Assembly (NCBI RefSeq): GCF_001422405.1
Contig: NZ_LMMV01000003.1
Location: 111,489 to 175,488 of the forward strand
DNA from: Pseudorhodoferax sp. Leaf267
Lineage (GTDB): Bacteria > Pseudomonadota > Gammaproteobacteria > Burkholderiales > Burkholderiaceae_C
Reading direction: 5' to 3'
DNA: 64,000 nt
Of this stretch, positions 36,155 through 44,914 are shown in pieces. The first letter of the stretch is position 1; every line of letters starts with the position of its first letter. Below the pieces are notes generated by a model that saw only the letters and a list, made by a program, of their open reading frames with translations, did no database searches and was not told the origin of the DNA. The translations under genes were made by a program, and so were the position numbers.

Positions 36155-37918
36155 GTGACCACCACCCCGATGCGTGTTCCACAGGAGCACCACTTCCAGA
36201 CCCACGACGGCGACTCGCTGTTCTTCCGGCGCTGGCCTGCGACCGGCGCCACGCGGCGCGGCGCCGTGCTGCTGTTCCACCGCGGCCACGAGCACGGCGC
36301 GCGCATGGCGCACCTAGTCGACGAGCTGGACCTGCCCGATTTCGACTTCTTCGCCTGGGACGCGCGCGGGCACGGCAAGTCGCCCGGCCAGCGCGGCTAC
36401 AGCCCCAGCTTCGGCACCTCGGTGCGCGACGTGCAGACCTTCGTGCAGCACATCACCGCCAGCTTCGGCGTGCCCGAGCAGGACATGCACGTCGTTGCGC
36501 AAAGCGTGGGCGCGGTGCTGATCGCCACCTGGGCGCACGACTACGCACCCCAGGTGCGCGGCCTCACGCTGGCCTCGCCGGCCTTCAAGGTCAAGCTCTA
36601 CGTGCCGTTCGCACGCGCCGGGCTGGGCCTGCTGCACAAGCTGCGCGGCCTGTTCTTCGTGGACAGCTATGTGAAGGCGAAATTCCTCACGCACGACCCG
36701 GCGCGCATCGCCAGCTACGAGAGCGACCCGCTGATCTCCAAGCCCATCGCGGTCAACATCCTGCTCGGCCTGTACGAGGCGGCCGACCGCGTGGTGGCCG
36801 ATGCGAATGCGATCACGCTGCCGGTGCAGCTGCTGATCTCGGGCGCCGACTGGGTGGTGCACCACGCGCCCCAGCACCGCTTCTTCGAGCGGCTGGGCAG
36901 CGCGGTGAAGACCAAGCTGGAGCTGCCGGGCTTCTACCACGACACCCTGGGCGAGAAGAACCGCGGCCCGGCCGTGCAGGCCATCCGCGCGTTCATCCTG
37001 CAGCGCTTCGACGCGCCCGCCGCGCCGGTCGACCGGCGCGATGCGCACCTGCACGGCGAGACGGCCGAGGAGTCGCGCGCGCTGGCCGCGCCGCTCTCGC
37101 CGCTGTCGCCACGCGGCGCCTACTGGGCCGTGACGCGCGGCGGCCTGCGCGTGGGCGGTGCGCTGTCCGACGGCATCGCGCTGGGCCACGCCACCGGCTT
37201 CGACTCGGGCAGCACGCTGGACTACGTGTACCGCAACCAGCCGCAGGGCCGCTCCATGGTGGGCCGCGCCATCGACAAGACCTACCTCACCTCCATCGGC
37301 TGGCGCGGCATCCGCCAGCGCAAGATCCATGTCGAGGAGCTGCTGCGCATCGCCATGGCCCGCCTGGCCCAGGCGCAGCGCCCGGTGCGCGTGATGGACA
37401 TCGCGGCCGGCCATGGCCGCTACGTGCTGGACGCGGTGCTCGCCAGCCCCGTGCGGCCCGACGCCATCGTGCTGCGCGACTACAGCGACATCAACGTGCG
37501 CGACGGCCGCGCGCTGATCGCCGAGAAGGGCCTGCAGGACATCGCGCAGTTCGTGCAGGCCGACGCCTTCGACCGCGCCAGCCTGGCGGCCGTGGCGCCG
37601 CGGCCCACGCTGGCCGTGGTGTCGGGCCTGTACGAGCTGTTCCCCGACAACGCCATGGTCGGCCGTTCGCTGGCCGGCGTGGGCGATGCCGTCGAGCCCG
37701 GCGGCTACCTGGTCTACACCGGCCAGCCCTGGCACCCGCAGCTGGAGATGATCGCGCGCGCACTGACCAGCCACCGCCAGGGCGAGGCCTGGGTCATGCG
37801 CCGGCGCACGCAGGTCGAGATGGACCAGCTGGTGCAGGCCGCGGGCTTTCGCAAGCTCGAGCAGCGCGTGGACGAGTGGGGCATCTTCACGGTCTCGCTG
37901 GCGCAGAGGGTGGCATGA
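36155..37918 (+). CDS. ynbC: Alpha/beta hydrolase fused to SAM methyltransferase, YnbC-like
   Basis: A 587-residue bifunctional protein starting at a GTG 18 bases after the ynbA-like stop. Residues 1-285 are an alpha/beta hydrolase of the monoacylglycerol-lipase type (HRGHEHGARMAHLVDEL, FAWDARGHGKSPG, VAQSVGAVLIATW, GADWVVHHAPQH, GFYHDTLGE). Residues about 385-587 are a class I methyltransferase (RVMDIAAGHGRYVLDAVL as the SAM-binding loop). In the hydrolase elbow the pattern is Q-S-V-G, so the serine is kept. It may deacylate and methylate the lipid made by the operon; the actual substrate is unknown. Confidence 0.85.
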   Translation: MTTTPMRVPQEHHFQTHDGDSLFFRRWPATGATRRGAVLLFHRGHEHGARMAHLVDELDLPDFDFFAWDARGHGKSPGQRGYSPSFGTSVRDVQTFVQHITASFGVPEQDMHVVAQSVGAVLIATWAHDYAPQVRGLTLASPAFKVKLYVPFARAGLGLLHKLRGLFFVDSYVKAKFLTHDPARIASYESDPLISKPIAVNILLGLYEAADRVVADANAITLPVQLLISGADWVVHHAPQHRFFERLGSAVKTKLELPGFYHDTLGEKNRGPAVQAIRAFILQRFDAPAAPVDRRDAHLHGETAEESRALAAPLSPLSPRGAYWAVTRGGLRVGGALSDGIALGHATGFDSGSTLDYVYRNQPQGRSMVGRAIDKTYLTSIGWRGIRQRKIHVEELLRIAMARLAQAQRPVRVMDIAAGHGRYVLDAVLASPVRPDAIVLRDYSDINVRDGRALIAEKGLQDIAQFVQADAFDRASLAAVAPRPTLAVVSGLYELFPDNAMVGRSLAGVGDAVEPGGYLVYTGQPWHPQLEMIARALTSHRQGEAWVMRRRTQVEMDQLVQAAGFRKLEQRVDEWGIFTVSLAQRVA

Positions 37919-39240
37919 AGACGCAGCGGCTGTGGAAGCGCGCGGCCACGTGGCTGGTGTTGCTCGGGCCGCTGTTCTACGCTACCTATGGCCTGGCCAA
38001 CTGGTGGGCCGGCACGCGCAGCGGCGTGCCCACCATGGCGTTCGCGTGGGAGCGGCAGGTGCCGTTCTGGCCCTGGACCATCTTCCCGTACTGGACCATC
38101 AACGTGTTCTACGCGGTGTCGCTGTTCCTCGCGCGCAACCGGCACACGATGGACCGCCACGCCTTGCGCCTGGTCAGCGCGACGCTGATCGCCTGCACCT
38201 GCTTCATGGTCTGGCCGCTGCAGTTCAGCTTCGGCCAGCCGGCCGTGCAGGGCGCGCCGGCCTTCCTGTTCGCCGCGCTGCGCGGCTTCGACCAATCGTT
38301 CAACCAGGCCCCGTCGCTGCACATCGCGCTGGCCGTGATCCTGTGGGACTGGTACCGGCAGTTCCTGCGACCGCTGTGGGCGCGGTGGGTGCTGCACGTG
38401 TGGACGTTCGCCATCTGCGCCTCGGTGCTCACGACCTGGCAACACCACTTCTTCGACATCCCGACCGGCGCGCTGCTGGGCCTGTTCTGCGTCTGGCTCT
38501 GGCCGCTGGAGCGCCGCGTGTCCATGCTGGGCGCCTGGCGGTGCACGCGCGATGCACAGCGCCACAAGCTGGCCGCGTACTACGGCCTGGGCGCGGCGCT
38601 GCTGCTGGCCCTGGCCATCCATGGCGGCGGCATGCTCCTGTGGCTGGGCTGGGCGGTGGCGGCGCTGGCGCTGGTGGCGCTCAACTACCTGGGCCTGGGC
38701 GCGCGCGGCTTCCAGATGGACGGCCGGGGCCGCATGGGCTGGGCCGCGCGCTGGCTGTTCGCACCGTACCGGCTGGGCGCGGCCGTGAACGCCTGGCTCT
38801 GGACGCGCCGGCTGCCGGCGTCGGTCGAGGTGCAGCCCGGCCTGCGCCTGGGCCGCCTGCCCGGCCGTGCCGAATGGCTGGCCGCGGGCCAGCCGCGCCT
38901 GGTGAGCCTGTGCGCCGAGCTGCAGGTGCCCGCAGGATCCCACGCGCGCTGCGTGCCCTTGCTGGACCTGGCCGTGCCGCCCGCGGTGCGGCTGCAGCGC
39001 GCGGCGCTCGTGATCGAGGCCCAGCGCCGCCAAGCCGGTGGCGCGCCGGTCTGGGTCTGCTGCGCGCTCGGCTTTTCGCGCAGCGCGGCGGCGGTGATCG
39101 CCTGGCTGGGCCGCGATGCGCCTGCCGGCGGCCTGGCTGCGGCCGAGGCCGCCGTGCGGCGCGCGCGGCCGCAGATCGTGCTGGGCGACGCCTGGCGGGT
39201 GTCGCTGGCGCGCGTGCTGGAGGGCCGGCCGCATGAATGA
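37915..39240 (+). CDS. ynbD: PAP2-like phosphatase fused to dual-specificity phosphatase, YnbD-like
   Basis: A 441-residue protein starting at the ATG overlapping the previous stop (ATGA). The N-terminal 300 residues are a multi-span lipid phosphatase of the inositol-phosphorylceramide-synthase-like PAP2 type, with QAPSLHIALAVI and the catalytic HHFFDIPTGALLG. The C-terminal 130 residues form a dual-specificity phosphatase domain with the C-x5-R loop in CALGFSRSAAAV. It would remove phosphate from a lipid headgroup or lipid phosphate. The following gene overlaps it by 8 bases. Confidence 0.85.
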   Translation: MKTQRLWKRAATWLVLLGPLFYATYGLANWWAGTRSGVPTMAFAWERQVPFWPWTIFPYWTINVFYAVSLFLARNRHTMDRHALRLVSATLIACTCFMVWPLQFSFGQPAVQGAPAFLFAALRGFDQSFNQAPSLHIALAVILWDWYRQFLRPLWARWVLHVWTFAICASVLTTWQHHFFDIPTGALLGLFCVWLWPLERRVSMLGAWRCTRDAQRHKLAAYYGLGAALLLALAIHGGGMLLWLGWAVAALALVALNYLGLGARGFQMDGRGRMGWAARWLFAPYRLGAAVNAWLWTRRLPASVEVQPGLRLGRLPGRAEWLAAGQPRLVSLCAELQVPAGSHARCVPLLDLAVPPAVRLQRAALVIEAQRRQAGGAPVWVCCALGFSRSAAAVIAWLGRDAPAGGLAAAEAAVRRARPQIVLGDAWRVSLARVLEGRPHE

Positions 39241-39676
39241 CCAGGACCGCGCCACCTGCGCCGCGCTGGCCGGCCTGCTGCGCGCCGCCGGTCTGCTGGC
39301 GTGGTGGGGCTTCGCGCTCATGTGCATCGCGGCGCTGGTGCTCGCGCTGACCCTGCGCTCGCTGTCCACGCTGCCCACCATGGGCTTTGGCGCGGTCGTG
39401 GTGCTGGGCCTGCTGGAGCGCTACTTCGCCTTCCGCCTGCGCCTGGACGAGGCGCTGTTCGACGGCCTGGCGCGCAACACCGTGGCGTCGCTGCAGGCGC
39501 TGGACCAGGCGCTGTCGGCGCTCGGCCTGCGCGATGCGCCGGCAACGCCGCACGCGGTGCGCCCGCTGGACGAGCGCCTGCTCGGCACACGCCAGCTCAT
39601 GCAGCGCCACTCGCTCGTGGTCGCCTGCCAGAGCGCCTTCTTCCTGCTCGCCTTGTTGACACAGGACATGTCTTGA
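39233..39676 (+). CDS. Small membrane protein of the lipid operon
   Basis: A 147-residue protein starting MNDQDRATCAALAGLL, overlapping the gene before by 8 bases and the gene after by 4. It has two membrane spans near the N-terminus (AGLLAWWGFALMCIAALVLAL; MGFGAVVVLGLLERYFAF), a soluble helical middle and a hydrophobic C-terminus (VVACQSAFFLLALLTQ). I do not recognise a family. The tight coupling implies a role in the same membrane complex. Confidence 0.7.
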   Translation: MNDQDRATCAALAGLLRAAGLLAWWGFALMCIAALVLALTLRSLSTLPTMGFGAVVVLGLLERYFAFRLRLDEALFDGLARNTVASLQALDQALSALGLRDAPATPHAVRPLDERLLGTRQLMQRHSLVVACQSAFFLLALLTQDMS

Positions 39677-40371
39677 ACAACGACACCTTGGCTGCGGACC
39701 ATCCGCCCCGCTCGGCGCTGCGGCGCGCGCTGGCGCTCCTCACCGGCAAGCTCATCATCGGCGCGGCCGGCCTGCTGACCGGCGTGCGTGCGATCTGGTC
39801 GGGCTGCACGCCCGAGTCGGTGCAGACGCTGTATTTCGCCAACCACACCAGCCACGGCGACTTCGTGCTGCTGTGGGCCACGCTGCCGCCCGACCTGCGC
39901 ACGCGCACACGCCCGGTGGCGGGGCAGGACTACTGGCTCGCGTCCCCGCTGCGCCGCTTCATCGGCGTGGAGGTCTTCAACGCACTCATGATCCGGCGCG
40001 ACGGCGCGGGCCGGGACGCCGACCCGGTCGGGCAGATGACGCGCGCACTCGAAAGCGGCGACTCGCTGATCATGTTCCCCGAAGGCACGCGCAACACGGG
40101 CGACGACCTCCTGCTGCCGCTCAAGAGCGGGCTGTACCACCTGGCGCGGGCCTGCCCCGACGTGCGCCTGGTGCCGGTGTGGATCGAGAACCTCAAGCGC
40201 GTGCTGCCCAAGGGCAAGACCATTCCGATCCCGCTGGCCTGCACGGTGCGCTACGGCGCGCCGATCCGCCTGGCCGAGGGTGAGGACAAGGCCGCCTTCA
40301 TCGCACGCGCGCGCGCCGCCATGCTGGACCTGCGGCCCGAATACGAACGCAACGAAGACCCCGCACCATGA
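39673..40371 (+). CDS. 1-acyl-glycerol-3-phosphate acyltransferase-like protein
   Basis: A 232-residue acyltransferase of the PlsC type. The catalytic H-x4-D box is NHTSHGDFV and the second box is MFPEGTRN. No ATG precedes these at a suitable place; a TTG at 39673 overlapping the previous stop (TTGA), with AGGA upstream, is the best start, giving LNNDTLAADHPP at the N-terminus. It would transfer a fatty acid to lysophosphatidate and so supply the next enzyme. E. coli ynbABCD as I recall it has no such gene. Confidence 0.83.
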   Translation: MNNDTLAADHPPRSALRRALALLTGKLIIGAAGLLTGVRAIWSGCTPESVQTLYFANHTSHGDFVLLWATLPPDLRTRTRPVAGQDYWLASPLRRFIGVEVFNALMIRRDGAGRDADPVGQMTRALESGDSLIMFPEGTRNTGDDLLLPLKSGLYHLARACPDVRLVPVWIENLKRVLPKGKTIPIPLACTVRYGAPIRLAEGEDKAAFIARARAAMLDLRPEYERNEDPAP

Positions 40372-41324
40372 GCGAGCTGTCCCCCTTCGCCTGGACCACG
40401 ATCCGGCTGTTTGGCGGCGTGGCCGGCGTGCTGGTCCTGGCCTCGACCATCGGCGCGCTGCTGAAGTGGCGCGTCGCGCACGGCCAGCCGCATGCGGTCA
40501 TCGACAACCTCAACGCCCGCGTGAAGGCCTGGTGGGTCATGGTCGCCGTGATCGGCCTAGCCTTCGCGTTCGGCAAGGGCGGCGTGATCGTGCTGTTCTA
40601 CCTGATCTCGTTCTATGCGCTGCGCGAGTTCATGAGCCTGGCCTACACGCGGCGCGGCGACCACGGCGCGATCGCGCTGGCCTTCTTCGTGGCGCTGCCC
40701 GGTCAGTACCTGTTGATCTGGGTCGACTGGTACGGCCTGTATTCCATCTTCATCCCGGTCTACGCCTTCCTGATGCTGCCCATCCTGGCCACGGCTGGCG
40801 GCGACACGCAGCGCTTTCTGGAACGGACGTCCAAGATCCAGTGGGGGCTGATGGTCTGCGTGTTCTGCATCAGCCATGTGCCGGCGCTGCTGATGCTGCA
40901 GATCCCCGGCTTCGAGGGGCGCAACTTGCTGTTGATCGCCTTCCTCGTCATCGTGGTGCAGGGCAGCGACGTGCTGCAGTACGTCTGGGGCAAGCTGATG
41001 GGCCGGCGCAAGGTCGCGCCCGAGCTGTCGCCGTCCAAGACCTGGGAAGGCCTGGTCGGCGGCGTGGCCAGCGCCACGCTGCTGGGCGCCGCGTTGTATT
41101 GGGCCACGCCGTTCAACCCCTGGCAGGCCGGGCTCATGGCGCTCGTCATCTGCCTCATGGGCTTCCTGGGCGGGCTGGTGATGTCGGCCATCAAGCGCGA
41201 CCGCGGCGTGAAGGACTGGGGCGCGATGATCGAGGGCCACGGCGGCATGCTGGACCGGCTGGACTCGGTGGTCTTCGCCGCGCCGATCTACTTCCACGCA
41301 CTGCGCTACTGGTGGGTGCCATGA
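40368..41324 (+). CDS. ynbB: Phosphatidate cytidylyltransferase, YnbB/CdsA-like
   Basis: A 318-residue membrane enzyme with about eight spans, making CDP-diacylglycerol from phosphatidate and CTP. The family signature is complete: SPSKTWEGLVGG, then KRDRGVKDWGAMIEGHGGMLDRLDSVVFAAP. The start overlaps the acyltransferase stop (ATGA). A housekeeping cdsA is normally located elsewhere, so this is probably a second, dedicated copy that feeds the YnbA-like transferase. Confidence 0.9.
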   Translation: MSELSPFAWTTIRLFGGVAGVLVLASTIGALLKWRVAHGQPHAVIDNLNARVKAWWVMVAVIGLAFAFGKGGVIVLFYLISFYALREFMSLAYTRRGDHGAIALAFFVALPGQYLLIWVDWYGLYSIFIPVYAFLMLPILATAGGDTQRFLERTSKIQWGLMVCVFCISHVPALLMLQIPGFEGRNLLLIAFLVIVVQGSDVLQYVWGKLMGRRKVAPELSPSKTWEGLVGGVASATLLGAALYWATPFNPWQAGLMALVICLMGFLGGLVMSAIKRDRGVKDWGAMIEGHGGMLDRLDSVVFAAPIYFHALRYWWVP

Positions 41325-41444
41325 GCTGACCAGCCCGGCCCTGGCTCAAGTCCGGGGCGCGCGCGCCGATATGCAGGGCAGAGTCGGCTGCCTGCAGGGC
41401 GCCGAGCCCTGTTCCGGCCCCTGCGCGCCGCTTTGCTCCAGCCC

Positions 41445-42746
41445 ATGCCCCACCAACGACCTTCGCTGCTGCCCTTTCCCATTGCGCTGCTGGCCGTGGC
41501 GCAGCTGCTGGCCAGCCCGGCACAGGCCCAGCAGCCCGCATCGAACGAGCGCGTGACGCAGCAGCTGCGCGAGGCCATCGAGCGCAGCAACGCGCAGCGC
41601 GCCGTGCCGGCCGGCAGGAAGGGCGACGCGCCGGCGCCGGTGCCCTCGGTCACGCTGAGCATCGGTGGTGCGGACGGGAGCCGCGTCATGCCCACGCCAC
41701 CGACCGCGCCCACCGCAGCCGCACCGCGCGCCGCGCAGGCCGCCGCCAAGGCCGGCGCCGCACCCGCCGCCACGCCGGCCTCGGCCCCGGCCCAGGCGCT
41801 GCGGCCGGCGCGCATCGTGCTGCCCGAGCGCCCCGCCGCCGCCGCGCCTGCCTCGGCCGAAGCGCCGGCCGACGAGGTGCCGGCCACTGCCGTGCGCCCG
41901 TTGCCCGCGCGCGCGGCCGAGCGCTACTCCGATGAGCAGGTCCGGCGCCAGTACGAGCGCGCCCGCGCCATCGCCAACGGCCTGCCGATCCCGGCCTCGG
42001 CCCGGCTGCCGCGCGAGGCCGCGGTGCCCGAGCCCAGGGACAAGCCCGACGCGCCGCGCCCGCCCGTGGCCTGGTCCTATGCCGGCGAGGGTGGCCCCGC
42101 GGCCTGGGCCAGGTTGCGGCCCGAATACCAGCTGTGCGGCAGTGGCCAGCGCCAGTCGCCCATCCACATCGAGGCCTCGGCCGTGTTGCAGGGCCCCAAC
42201 GAAGCCCTGGGCCTGGACTACGGCACCGGCGGCGGCACCGTGCTGCACGACGGCCGCACCATCCGCGTCGAGGTCGACGGCAACCACCTGCTGCAGGTGC
42301 GGGGCAGCAGCTACCGGCTCGTGCACTTCGACTTCCACCACCCGGCCGAGCCTGTGGTGAACCACGAGGCCTTCGCAATGAGCGTGCACCTCGTGCACCG
42401 CGATGCGCAGGGCCGCACGGCCATCGTCGCCGTGCTGCTGCAGCCCGGCGCGGCCAGCCCCTTCATCGACAAGGTCTGGACCTACATCCCGCTGGACGTG
42501 GGCGACCGCGTCGCCATGCCGGCCGGCTGGCTCGACATCGCCGCGCTGCTGCCGCAGGACCAGCGCTACTACCAGTACTTCGGCTCCATGAGCACGCCAC
42601 CGTGCGAAGAGGGCGTGCTGTGGATGGTGCTCAAGCAACCCGTCACGCTCAGCGCCGAGCAACTGCAACTCTTCGCGCGGCTGTTCCCGAGCAACGCACG
42701 GCCGGTGCAGGCGCTGAACGGGCGCATCGTGCGGGACGCGCAGTAG
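41445..42746 (+). CDS. Secreted alpha-carbonic-anhydrase-like protein with altered zinc site
   Basis: A 433-residue protein with a signal peptide (to about AQAQ), a 170-residue alanine/proline-rich spacer, and a C-terminal alpha-carbonic-anhydrase domain (from WSYAGEGGPAAWARL and GQRQSPIHIEA to the end). In the zinc block the usual F-H-F-H reads FDFHHPAE, so the first histidine ligand is aspartate (residue 296); the second and third histidines (298, 315) remain. The glutamate normally two residues before the third histidine is serine. The STPPCEEGVLW loop is kept. Activity is therefore uncertain. An alternative TTG start lies 4 codons upstream. Confidence 0.82.
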   Translation: MPHQRPSLLPFPIALLAVAQLLASPAQAQQPASNERVTQQLREAIERSNAQRAVPAGRKGDAPAPVPSVTLSIGGADGSRVMPTPPTAPTAAAPRAAQAAAKAGAAPAATPASAPAQALRPARIVLPERPAAAAPASAEAPADEVPATAVRPLPARAAERYSDEQVRRQYERARAIANGLPIPASARLPREAAVPEPRDKPDAPRPPVAWSYAGEGGPAAWARLRPEYQLCGSGQRQSPIHIEASAVLQGPNEALGLDYGTGGGTVLHDGRTIRVEVDGNHLLQVRGSSYRLVHFDFHHPAEPVVNHEAFAMSVHLVHRDAQGRTAIVAVLLQPGAASPFIDKVWTYIPLDVGDRVAMPAGWLDIAALLPQDQRYYQYFGSMSTPPCEEGVLWMVLKQPVTLSAEQLQLFARLFPSNARPVQALNGRIVRDAQ

Positions 42747-42764
42747 GGCCGCCCGCGGCAACCC

Positions 42765-44912
42765 TCACTGGCCTGCCGCGATCCGTTCGTGGGCGGTCGC
42801 GCCGGGCGGCAGCACCACGCCATGCGCCTGCCCGCCCGCCAACAGCACCACCCGGTCCGCCGACGCGATCGTCTCGGGCCGGTGCGCCACGATGATGCGC
42901 GTGAGCCGCAGCCCGCGCACGGCCTCGTTCACGCTGCGTTCGCGTGCGATGTCCAGGTGGCTGGTGGCCTCGTCCAGCACCAGCACGCGCGGGCGGCGGT
43001 ACAGCGCACGGGCCAGCAGGATGCGCTGCTTCTGCCCGCCCGACAGCACCGTGCCCATGTCGCCCACCAGCGTGTTGTATTGCATGGGCATGGCGGCGAT
43101 GTCCTCGTGCACGGCGGCCAGGCGCGCGCAGGCCTCCAGGTGGGCGTGGTCGGGTGCGGGCTCGAAGAAGGCGATGTTCTCGGCGATGGAGCCAGCGAAG
43201 AGCTGGTCGTCCTGCATCACGCTGGCCACGGCGTCGCGCCAGGTGGCCAGGCCGACGCGCGTGAGCGGCCGGCCGCCGATCTCGATGCTGCCGGCCGTGG
43301 GCTGCAGCAGCCCCAGCAGCAGCTTGACCAGCGTGGTCTTGCCGCAGCCCGAGGGGCCGACGATGGCCACCGACTCGCCCTCGGCCACGCGCAGGCTGAA
43401 GTCCTGCAGCACCCAGGGCTCGCTCTCGCCGTGGCGGAACGACACGTCCTTGAACTCGATGCCCACGTCGGCCAGCGCGGCCAGGCCGGGCTCGGCGCCG
43501 GCCGCGTCTTCCACGCCTGCCATGGCGATGTCGCCCACGCGTTCGGTGTGCAGGTTCAGCATGCGCAGCTGCAGTGCGTTTTCCACCAGCGCCGCGGTGC
43601 GCTGCATGAACTGCGACTTGTACGAGATGAAGGCATACAGCATGCCGACCGAGAAGGCTGACCCTTGGGCCACGTCCAGCACCAGCAGCGCGCCCAGCCA
43701 CAGCGTGACGGCGTTCTCGATGCCGAAGATCGCGCCCTGGCCGCTCTGGTAGGCCAGCGCCAGGCGCTTGGCGCGGATGCCGGCGTTGAACTCGTCCACC
43801 ACCAGGTTCTGCCAGGTCGCGCCGCGCTGCTCTTCGCGGCCCAGCAGCTTGATGCTCTGCATGCCGCGCACGCTTTCCAGCAGGTGGCTGTGCTGGCGCG
43901 CGCTGCGCACGATCTGCTCCTCGGTCGCCAGCCGTACCGGCGCGTACAGCGCCAGCCGCAGCACGGTGTACAGCACCGCCGCGGCCACGGCGATGGCCGC
44001 CAGCCGGGGGCTGTAGACCAGCATCATGGCCAGCGTGGCCAGCGCCATCACGCCGTCGATCATGGCTTCCAGGAAGCTGGTGGTCAGCGTGCGCTGCAGC
44101 GCGCCCAGCGATTCGAAGCGCGACATGACGTCGCCCACGTGGCGCTTTTCGAACCAGGCCATCGGCAGGCGCAGCAGGTGCCGCAGCAGCCGGGTCATGA
44201 GCTGCAGGTTCAGCTGCGTGCCCAGCACGATCAGCAGCCAGGCGCGCAACGCCGTCACGCCCGTCTGCACCAGCGCCAGCAGCAGGAAGCCGATGCCCAG
44301 CACGGCGATCAGGTCGCGGTCGTGTGCGACCAGCGCCTGGTCCACCACCCACTGCATGTGGAAGGGGCCGGCGATGGCGAAGACCTGCAACACGACTGCC
44401 AGCAGCAGCACCTGGCCCAGCGCGCCGCCCAGGCCCGGCACGCGGCCGACCAGGGCCATCAGGCGCACGCGCTGGCGCTCGGTGCGCGGCTGGAAGGCGG
44501 GCGTGGGCCGCAGCTCCAGCGCCACACCGGTGAAGTGCTTGGAGAACTCGGCCAGCGCCAGCGCGCGCCGGCCCACGGCCGGGTCGTGCACCACGAGCTG
44601 GTCGCCGTCGATGCGCACCAGCACCACGAAATGGTTGAAGTCCCAATGCAGCACGCAGGGCAGCTGCAGCTGCGACAGGTGCCCCAGGTCCAGCCGCAGC
44701 GGGCGCGGGGCCAGGTCCATGGCACCGGCCACGCGCATCAGGTCGGTCAGCGTCGAGCCCTTGAGCGAGACGGCATGGCGGCTGCGCAGCGTGGGCAGGT
44801 CGACGCAGTGGCCGTGGTGCGCCGCCACCATGGCCAGGCAGGCCAGGCCGCACTCGGCCGCCTCGGTCTGCACCATCACCGGCGTCTGGCGCCGCAAGGA
44901 GAAATCGAGCAT
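42765..44912 (-). CDS. Peptidase-containing ABC exporter (C39 type)
   Basis: A 715-residue bacteriocin-type exporter. The N-terminal C39 peptidase has its cysteine at 21 (QTEAAECGLACLAMVA), histidine at 94 (HWDFNHFVVL) and aspartate at 110 (VVHDPAVG), so it should cut peptide leaders after a double glycine. A six-span membrane domain follows, then the ATPase (Walker [10 protein letters not shown], signature VLSGGQKQR, Walker B VLVLDEATSHLD). A good ribosome-binding site (GGGAGGG) precedes the ATG, which is 2 bases after the HlyD stop; the frame is open far upstream but that part is not coding. It is the last gene of the peptide cluster. Confidence 0.93.
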   Translation of the reverse strand: MLDFSLRRQTPVMVQTEAAECGLACLAMVAAHHGHCVDLPTLRSRHAVSLKGSTLTDLMRVAGAMDLAPRPLRLDLGHLSQLQLPCVLHWDFNHFVVLVRIDGDQLVVHDPAVGRRALALAEFSKHFTGVALELRPTPAFQPRTERQRVRLMALVGRVPGLGGALGQVLLLAVVLQVFAIAGPFHMQWVVDQALVAHDRDLIAVLGIGFLLLALVQTGVTALRAWLLIVLGTQLNLQLMTRLLRHLLRLPMAWFEKRHVGDVMSRFESLGALQRTLTTSFLEAMIDGVMALATLAMMLVYSPRLAAIAVAAAVLYTVLRLALYAPVRLATEEQIVRSARQHSHLLESVRGMQSIKLLGREEQRGATWQNLVVDEFNAGIRAKRLALAYQSGQGAIFGIENAVTLWLGALLVLDVAQGSAFSVGMLYAFISYKSQFMQRTAALVENALQLRMLNLHTERVGDIAMAGVEDAAGAEPGLAALADVGIEFKDVSFRHGESEPWVLQDFSLRVAEGESVAIVGPSGCGKTTLVKLLLGLLQPTAGSIEIGGRPLTRVGLATWRDAVASVMQDDQLFAGSIAENIAFFEPAPDHAHLEACARLAAVHEDIAAMPMQYNTLVGDMGTVLSGGQKQRILLARALYRRPRVLVLDEATSHLDIARERSVNEAVRGLRLTRIIVAHRPETIASADRVVLLAGGQAHGVVLPPGATAHERIAAGQ

Positions 44913-44914
44913 CG

